A program made the position numbers and the translations under genes. The notes beneath the pieces were generated by a model that searched no databases, was not told the origin of the DNA, and saw only the letters and a program-made list of their open reading frames with translations. Below, piece after piece: positions 59,079 to 64,000 of a stretch of 64,000 nucleotides of DNA; positions within the stretch are counted from its first letter, which is position 1; every line of letters begins with the position of its first letter. Source of the stretch: Streptomyces mashuensis (GTDB lineage: Bacteria > Actinomycetota > Actinomycetes > Streptomycetales > Streptomycetaceae); the NCBI RefSeq assembly GCF_014654785.1, contig NZ_BNBD01000005.1:407799-471798 (forward strand). Direction: 5' to 3'.

Positions 59079-60527
59079 ATGGAGTACGTGACTCGGATCG
59101 TGATCATCGGTGGCGGACCCGGCGGCTATGAGGCGGCGCTGGTCGCCGCTCAGCTCGGCGCGGAGGTGACCGTCGTCGACAGCGACGGTCTGGGCGGGGC
59201 GTCGGTGCTCACCGACTGCGTGCCCTCGAAGACCCTCATCGCGACGGCCGAGGTGATGACCACCTTCGACTCCTCCTACGAGGAGCTGGGCATCATCGTC
59301 GCCGACGACACCCCGCCGGTCGAGCAGCCGGCCGGTGTGGTGGGCGTGGACCTGGGCAAGGTGAACCGGCGCGTGAAGCGGCTCGCGGTGGCGCAGTCGC
59401 ACGACATCACCGCCTCGGTGACGCGCGCGGGCGCGCGGGTGCTGCGCGGGCGCGGTTCGCTGGAGCCGGCGCAGGCCCCGGACGGCTCGCGCCGGGTCGT
59501 GGTGCGGACGGCGGACGGGTCGGAGGAGACCCTGGTCGCCGACGCCGTGCTGATCGCCACGGGTGCGCACCCCCGGGAGATCCCCGACGCCCGCCCCGAC
59601 GGCGAGCGCATCCTGAACTGGACCCAGGTCTACGACCTCGACGAGCTCCCCGAGGAGCTGATCGTGGTGGGCTCCGGTGTGACCGGCGCCGAGTTCGCCG
59701 GCGCGTACCAGGCGCTGGGCTCGAAGGTGACGTTGGTGTCGAGCCGGGACCGGGTGCTGCCCGGCGAGGACCCGGACGCGGCGGCCGTGCTGGAGGACGT
59801 CTTCCGGCGGCGCGGCATGAACGTGATGGCGCGGTCCCGGGCGCAGTCCGCCAAGCGGGTCGGGGACCGGGTGGAGGTCACGCTGGCCGACGGCCGGGTG
59901 ATCACCGGTACGCACTGCCTGATGGCCGTGGGCTCGATCCCGAACACCGCCGGCATCGGCCTGGAGGAGGCCGGGGTCCGGCTGAAGGAGTCGGGCCACA
60001 TCTGGACCGACCGGGTCTCGCGGACGAGCGCGCCGGGCATCTACGCGGCCGGTGACTGCACCGGCGTGCTGGCGCTGGCGTCGGTCGCGGCGATGCAGGG
60101 CCGGATCGCGATGTACCACTTCCTCGGCGACGCGGTGACCCCGCTCAATCTCAAGGCGGTATCCGCGAACGTATTTACGGATCCGGAGATTGCGACGGTC
60201 GGGTACACCCAGGCCGACGTCGACAACGGGCTGATTGACGCCCGGGTCGTCAAGCTGCCGTTGCTGCGTAATCCGCGCGCGAAGATGCAGGGCATTCGCG
60301 ACGGCTTCGTGAAGATGTTCTGCCGCCCCGGTACGGGCATCGTGGTGGGCGGTGTCGTGGTGGCCCCGCGCGCCAGCGAGCTCATTCATCCGATCTCGAT
60401 CGCGGTCGACAACAATCTGACAGTCGAACAGATCGCCAATGCGTTCACCGTGTACCCCTCGCTGTCGGGTTCGATCGCCGAGGTGGCGCGCCAGTTGCAC
60501 ACGAGGAAGTCGCAGCGCGAGGCGTAA
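59079..60527 (+). CDS. LpdA-type NAD(P)H quinone reductase (dihydrolipoamide-dehydrogenase-like)
   Basis: This 482-residue flavoprotein disulfide reductase relative has FAD motif IIGGGPGGYEAALVAAQLG, NAD motif VVGSGVTGAEFAGAYQALG and YAAGDCTGVLALASVA. The redox motif normally CxxxxC reads GGASVLTDCVPSKT with one Cys only, and the C-terminal His-Glu pair of real E3 enzymes is replaced (VYPSLSGSIAEV). This matches mycobacterial LpdA (Rv3303c), which reduces quinones rather than lipoamide. ATG 59079 has GGTGCGGGAC upstream. It is followed by the DeoR regulator. Confidence 0.87.
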   Translation: MEYVTRIVIIGGGPGGYEAALVAAQLGAEVTVVDSDGLGGASVLTDCVPSKTLIATAEVMTTFDSSYEELGIIVADDTPPVEQPAGVVGVDLGKVNRRVKRLAVAQSHDITASVTRAGARVLRGRGSLEPAQAPDGSRRVVVRTADGSEETLVADAVLIATGAHPREIPDARPDGERILNWTQVYDLDELPEELIVVGSGVTGAEFAGAYQALGSKVTLVSSRDRVLPGEDPDAAAVLEDVFRRRGMNVMARSRAQSAKRVGDRVEVTLADGRVITGTHCLMAVGSIPNTAGIGLEEAGVRLKESGHIWTDRVSRTSAPGIYAAGDCTGVLALASVAAMQGRIAMYHFLGDAVTPLNLKAVSANVFTDPEIATVGYTQADVDNGLIDARVVKLPLLRNPRAKMQGIRDGFVKMFCRPGTGIVVGGVVVAPRASELIHPISIAVDNNLTVEQIANAFTVYPSLSGSIAEVARQLHTRKSQREA

Positions 60528-60687
60528 CGCGAGGCGTGTCGCGGCACACGGAGGAGCGGGACGCGGACCCTTGTGGGGGATTGCGTTCCGCTCCCCCATA
60601 CCACTTCCGGGGTTCCGCGGACGACAACTTCCGTTAGTTGCTGCAACCTGCTGAAAGCAGATGGTCGTTGGCGTTACTGTCGGTTTC

Positions 60688-61692
60688 GTGTTCGCTGCAG
60701 AACGTCGCCAATTGATCCTCGAAATGGTGCGGGCCAACGGGGCGGTTTCGCTCCGCGAGCTCGCCCGCGTCGTCCAGACCTCAGAAGTGACCGTACGGCG
60801 GGACGTGCGGGCGCTGGAGGCCGAAGGACTGCTCGACCGCCGGCACGGCGGTGCGGTACTGCCGGGCGGTTTCACCAGGGAGTCCGGCTTCCCGCAGAAA
60901 TCCCACCTAGCGACCGCCGAGAAGACGGCCATCGCCGACCTCGCGGCGAGCTTCGTCGAAGAGGGCGAAGCCGTCGTCGTCGGCGCCGGGACGACCACGC
61001 AGGAGCTGGCCCGCCGGCTCGCGCGCGTCCCGGGCCTCACCGTGGTCACCAACTCCCTGCTCGTCGCCCAGGCGCTCGCCCACGCCAACCGCGTCGAGGT
61101 CGTCATGACCGGCGGCACCCTGCGCGGGTCGAACTACGCCCTCGTCGGCAGCGGCGCCGAGCAGTCCCTCCAGGGGCTGCGCGTGTCCCGCGCCTTCCTG
61201 TCCGGCAGCGGACTGACCGCCGAGCGCGGCCTGTCCACGTCGAACATGCTCTCCGCCAGCGTGGACCGGGCCCTGGTGCAGGCCGCCGCCGAGGTCGTCG
61301 TTCTCGCCGACCACACCAAGCTCGGCACCGACACCATGTTCCAGACCGTCCCGACCGACGTCATCACCAGACTCGTGACGGACGAGCCCCCCGCCCACGA
61401 CGAGCGGGCCGCCACCGAGCTCCAGGCCCTGGCCGACCAGGGCGTGCACATCTCCGTGGCCGGCCCCGGCACGGGCACCGGCCCGTCCGCCGGCACCGTG
61501 CACGGCGGCGAGCCCGTGACCCCGGCCCGGCGGCGGGACGTCCCCCTGCCCGGCCAGCGCCGCAGCCTCCCGCTCGGCCACGGCCAGCCGCCCGCGCCCG
61601 GCACCCCGCCCGGCGACCGGCTGCGCAGCGCCGCCTCCCTGGGCGAACAGCCCTCCGCGCGCGTCGCCGACCTCGCCCCCCGCAGGAGGTAG
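60688..61692 (+). CDS. DeoR-family transcriptional regulator
   Basis: This 334-residue DeoR-type repressor has helix-turn-helix RRQLILEMVRANGAVSLRELARVVQTSEVTVRRDVRALEAEGLLDRRHGGAVLPGG and a sugar-phosphate sensor domain (VVVGAGTTTQELARRLA, VVTNSLLVAQALAHANRVEVVMTGGTLRGSNYALVG, ADHTKLGTD). An unusual 75-residue Pro/Arg-rich tail follows. GTG 60688 starts at the conserved MFAAERRQ; ATG 60661 adds nine residues. GTTGC-T-GCAAC at 60637-60647 is a possible autoregulatory site. DeoR proteins sense (deoxy)ribose phosphates, so it is a candidate regulator of the nucleoside genes, unproven. Confidence 0.88.
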   Translation: MFAAERRQLILEMVRANGAVSLRELARVVQTSEVTVRRDVRALEAEGLLDRRHGGAVLPGGFTRESGFPQKSHLATAEKTAIADLAASFVEEGEAVVVGAGTTTQELARRLARVPGLTVVTNSLLVAQALAHANRVEVVMTGGTLRGSNYALVGSGAEQSLQGLRVSRAFLSGSGLTAERGLSTSNMLSASVDRALVQAAAEVVVLADHTKLGTDTMFQTVPTDVITRLVTDEPPAHDERAATELQALADQGVHISVAGPGTGTGPSAGTVHGGEPVTPARRRDVPLPGQRRSLPLGHGQPPAPGTPPGDRLRSAASLGEQPSARVADLAPRRR

Positions 61693-61708
61693 GCCGTGGC
61701 GCTGTTGC

Positions 61709-62302
61709 CTACGCCGTCACGCCGGGCTTTATGCCCCGCAGCGTCAGGGTGAGCAGGCGGTCGGCCAACCCCGGATCGTCGGGGGACTGTTCGACCGCCA
61801 GCGCGATGGCGTTGGTGAGCTGCATCAGGTCCGCGATCCCCACGTCCTCGCGGACGGCCCCCGCCTGCTTCGCCCGCGACAGCAGCGTGTCACCGGCCTC
61901 CCGCATCGGCAGGCTGCACCGCGCCATCGCGGACGCCTCGTCGCTCTGCGCCGCCATCAGCGCGCGGGAGAGCCCCCGGTAGGTGCTGGCGTGCGCCACG
62001 ATGGCCCGCAGCCACGCCACGAGCGCCCGGCACGGCTCCGGCGCCGCCAGCAGCTCCCGCGACCGCGCCAGCAGCCCGTCCACCTCGTCCTGGAACACCG
62101 CGCTCATCAGCGCCGTACGGTTCGGGAAGTGCCGGTAGAGCGTGCCGATCCCGACGCCGGCCCGCCGTGCGATGTCCTCCAGCGACGCGTCGGTGCCGTG
62201 CTCCGTGAAGGCCGTACGCGCCTCGGCGAGCAGCCGCTCGTAGTTCCGCCGCGCATCGGCGCGCATGGGCCGTGGTGACGTCCGCACCGCCTCGGTCGCC
62301 AT
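61709..62302 (-). CDS. TetR-family transcriptional regulator
   Basis: This 197-residue TetR regulator has DNA-binding segment RRNYERLLAEARTAFTEHGTDASLEDIARRAGVGIGTLYRHFPNRTALMSAVF (about 15-65) and a helical ligand domain of the SCO-type TetR_C_49-like class (MRAIVAHASTYRGLSRALM region). ATG 62302 gives MATEAVRTSPRP. It is convergent with the DeoR gene and encoded downstream of the carboxylase, separated from it by a terminator, so it probably has its own promoter. No target is evident. Confidence 0.87.
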   Translation of the reverse strand: MATEAVRTSPRPMRADARRNYERLLAEARTAFTEHGTDASLEDIARRAGVGIGTLYRHFPNRTALMSAVFQDEVDGLLARSRELLAAPEPCRALVAWLRAIVAHASTYRGLSRALMAAQSDEASAMARCSLPMREAGDTLLSRAKQAGAVREDVGIADLMQLTNAIALAVEQSPDDPGLADRLLTLTLRGIKPGVTA

Positions 62303-62399
62303 TCGTCCGTCCTCCCGTCGTGGCCGCCCCCGCGGCCCTGGTCCCACAGCCCCCGTCAGTCCAGCATGCCAGGCCCCCGCCGCACCGGGGCCGGGAGTG

Positions 62400-62436
62400 C
62401 CGACGGGCCCCGGCCGGTGCGGCCGGGGCCCGTCGG
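62400..62436 (-). terminator. Strong hairpin terminator after the carboxylase gene
   Basis: A 16-base perfect stem (62400-62415 pairing with 62421-62436, core CCGACGGGCCCCGGCC) with a five-base loop lies 36 bases beyond the carboxylase stop. Confidence 0.85.
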
Positions 62437-62472
62437 AAGGGGCACGCTGCGGTCCTCGGACCGGTCCTCGAA

Positions 62473-64000
62473 TCAGTCCTTGATTTCGCAGATGACGGCG
62501 CCGGAGGTGAGGGAGGCGCCGACCTCGGCGGTGATGCCCTTGATGGTGCCGGAGCGGTGGGCGTTGATGGGCTGTTCCATCTTCATCGCTTCCAGGACGA
62601 CGACGAGGTCGCCCTCGTTGACCTGCTGGCCTTCCTCGACCGCGACCTTCACGATCGTGCCCTGCATGGGGGAGGCGAGGGCGTCGCCGGAGGCGGCGGG
62701 GCCGGACTTGCGGGCGGCGCGGCGCTTGGGCTTGGCGCCGCCGGCGGCGGCGGTGCGGGCGATGGTCATGCCCAGCGACGCCGGGAGGGAGACCTCCAGG
62801 CGCTTGCCGCCGACCTCGACCACGACGGTCTCGCGGCCGGTCTCCTCCGCCTCCTCACCCGCGGCCGGGCTGGCGAACGGGGGAATGTCGTTGGTGAACT
62901 CGGTCTCGATCCAGCGGGTGTGGACGCGGAAGGGGTCGCTGGTGAAGGCGGGGTCGGTGACGACCTTCTGATGGAAGGGGATCACCGTGGCCATGCCCTC
63001 GACCTTGAACTCCGCCAGCGCACGGGAGGCACGCTGCAGGGCCTGCTCGCGGGTGGCGCCGGTGACGATCAGCTTCGCCAGGAGCGAGTCCCAGGCGGGG
63101 CCGATCACGCTGCCGGACTCCACACCCGCATCCAGGCGGACACCGGGGCCCGAGGGCGGGGTGAAGGTGGTGACGGTGCCGGGGGCGGGGAGGAAGCCTC
63201 GGCCGGCGTCCTCACCGTTGATACGGAACTCGAACGAGTGACCACGGATCTCCGGGTCGTCGTAACCGAGCGGCTCGCCGTCGGCGATACGGAACATCTC
63301 CCGCACCAGGTCGATACCCGTGACCTCTTCGGAGACGGGGTGTTCGACCTGGAGGCGGGTGTTGACCTCGAGGAAGGAGATCGTGCCGTCCTGCCCGACG
63401 AGGAACTCACACGTGCCGGCGCCGACGTAGCCGGCTTCCTTCAGGATCGCCTTCGACGCGCGGTACAGCTCCGCGTTCTGCTCCTCGGACAGGAACGGCG
63501 CAGGGGCCTCCTCCACCAGCTTTTGGTGGCGGCGCTGGAGGGAGCAGTCACGGGTGGAGACGACCACGACGTTGCCGTGCTGGTCGGCCAGGCACTGGGT
63601 CTCGACGTGCCGGGGGCGGTCGAGGTAGCGCTCGACGAAGCATTCGCCGCGGCCGAACGCGGCGACGGCCTCGCGGACGGCGGAGTCGTAGAGCTCGGGG
63701 ACTTCTTCCAGGGTGCGGGCGACCTTCAGGCCGCGCCCGCCGCCACCGAACGCGGCCTTGATCGCGATCGGCAGGCCGTGCTCGCGCGCGAAGGCGACGA
63801 CCTCGTCCGCGCCGGAGACGGGGTCGGGGGTGCCGGCGACCAGGGGGGCGCCGGCGCGTTGGGCGATGTGGCGGGCGGCGACCTTGTCGCCCAGGTCGCG
63901 GATGGCCTGCGGGGGCGGGCCGATCCACGTCAGGCCGGCGTCGAGGACGGCCTGGGCGAACTCGGCGTTCTCCGACAAGAACCCGTAGCCGGGGTGCACG
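62473..64000 (-). CDS. Acyl-CoA carboxylase alpha subunit: biotin carboxylase plus biotin carrier (N-terminus outside window)
   Basis: The 508 visible residues lack the first ~80 of a roughly 590-residue protein. GTG at the window edge encodes an internal Val of [15 protein letters not shown] and is not a start. The biotin carboxylase part shows the ATP-grasp glycine loop [48 protein letters not shown] and the C-terminal [13 protein letters not shown] linker leads to the biotin carrier domain with [11 protein letters not shown], whose Lys is biotinylated. Such AccA-type subunits pair with different beta subunits to make malonyl-CoA and methylmalonyl-CoA in actinobacteria. Confidence 0.95.
   Translation of the reverse strand, partial: VHPGYGFLSENAEFAQAVLDAGLTWIGPPPQAIRDLGDKVAARHIAQRAGAPLVAGTPDPVSGADEVVAFAREHGLPIAIKAAFGGGGRGLKVARTLEEVPELYDSAVREAVAAFGRGECFVERYLDRPRHVETQCLADQHGNVVVVSTRDCSLQRRHQKLVEEAPAPFLSEEQNAELYRASKAILKEAGYVGAGTCEFLVGQDGTISFLEVNTRLQVEHPVSEEVTGIDLVREMFRIADGEPLGYDDPEIRGHSFEFRINGEDAGRGFLPAPGTVTTFTPPSGPGVRLDAGVESGSVIGPAWDSLLAKLIVTGATREQALQRASRALAEFKVEGMATVIPFHQKVVTDPAFTSDPFRVHTRWIETEFTNDIPPFASPAAGEEAEETGRETVVVEVGGKRLEVSLPASLGMTIARTAAAGGAKPKRRAARKSGPAASGDALASPMQGTIVKVAVEEGQQVNEGDLVVVLEAMKMEQPINAHRSGTIKGITAEVGASLTSGAVICEIKD

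Noticed and set aside
59079..60527. True dihydrolipoamide dehydrogenase (E3)
   Set aside because: One redox Cys and the C-terminal His-Glu pair are missing, so it matches LpdA-type quinone reductase instead.
60552..60593. Terminator between the LpdA-type and DeoR genes
   Set aside because: GGAGCGGGACGC and GCGTTCCGCTCC could pair, but with one mismatch and an 18-base loop. Too weak to list as a feature.

Overview
The window is chromosomal DNA from a Streptomyces or close relative. It has very high GC, third-position GC bias, GTG starts, GTGA/ATGA stop-start overlaps, very rare TTA codons, and a locus matching the Streptomyces afsQ2-afsQ1-sigQ signalling genes. No tRNA, rRNA, CRISPR array or intact transposase was seen.

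Layout. (1) 1-7.4 kb: an M20-like peptidase tail, a nucleoside ABC importer (BMP lipoprotein, double ATPase, two permeases), cytidine deaminase and thymidine phosphorylase. (2) 7.5-20.2 kb: a GNAT gene, then a tightly packed ten-gene operon for a specialised metabolite. It encodes an Fe/2-oxoglutarate hydroxylase with an extra N-terminal domain, two paralogous ATP-grasp ligases around an MFS exporter, a SidA-type N-hydroxylase, a cupin, a DAO-type flavoenzyme, a MetRS-like protein, a third ATP-grasp and an AlaX-like editing protein. N-hydroxylase + cupin + MetRS-like + DAO is the known set for N-N bond (hydrazine) formation, so a hydrazine-containing, ligase-assembled small molecule is predicted. 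No NRPS or PKS gene is present. (3) 20.2-34.1 kb: regulatory and accessory genes (RsbW-like ATPase, XRE/DUF5753 and two DUF397 proteins, SpoIIE phosphatase, GbsR/MarR with DUF4097, EEP, Uma2, DUF4291, ankyrin/HEAT, MFS/LysR). (4) 34.1-46.6 kb: alpha/beta hydrolase, adenosine deaminase, small envelope proteins, the afsQ locus, a kinase, two aldehyde dehydrogenases and deoC. (5) 46.7-55.5 kb: a candidate conflict locus with a caspase-like protease convergent to a four-gene operon: macro-domain protein, MbcA/Xre-like antitoxin, RES NAD-degrading toxin and TPR-CHAT protease. (6) 55.6-64 kb: phosphohexomutase, purine nucleoside phosphorylase, cyclotransferase, LpdA-type quinone reductase, DeoR and TetR regulators, and the acyl-CoA carboxylase alpha subunit, cut by the window edge.

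The importer, cdd, deoA, add, deoC, mutase and pnp form one nucleoside uptake and catabolism pathway scattered over 58 kb. A palindrome, CTACGCGCGTAG, recurs upstream of the lipoprotein (degenerate), ATPase, add, deoC and pnp genes and probably marks a shared repressor. The region between deoA and add looks like accessory DNA lodged in this core set. Several genes (hydroxylase, add, LysR, deoC) seem to be leaderless, judged from -10 boxes six bases before the start codon. In-frame TTA codons in the first metabolite gene, the caspase gene and both DUF397 genes suggest bldA-linked developmental control.
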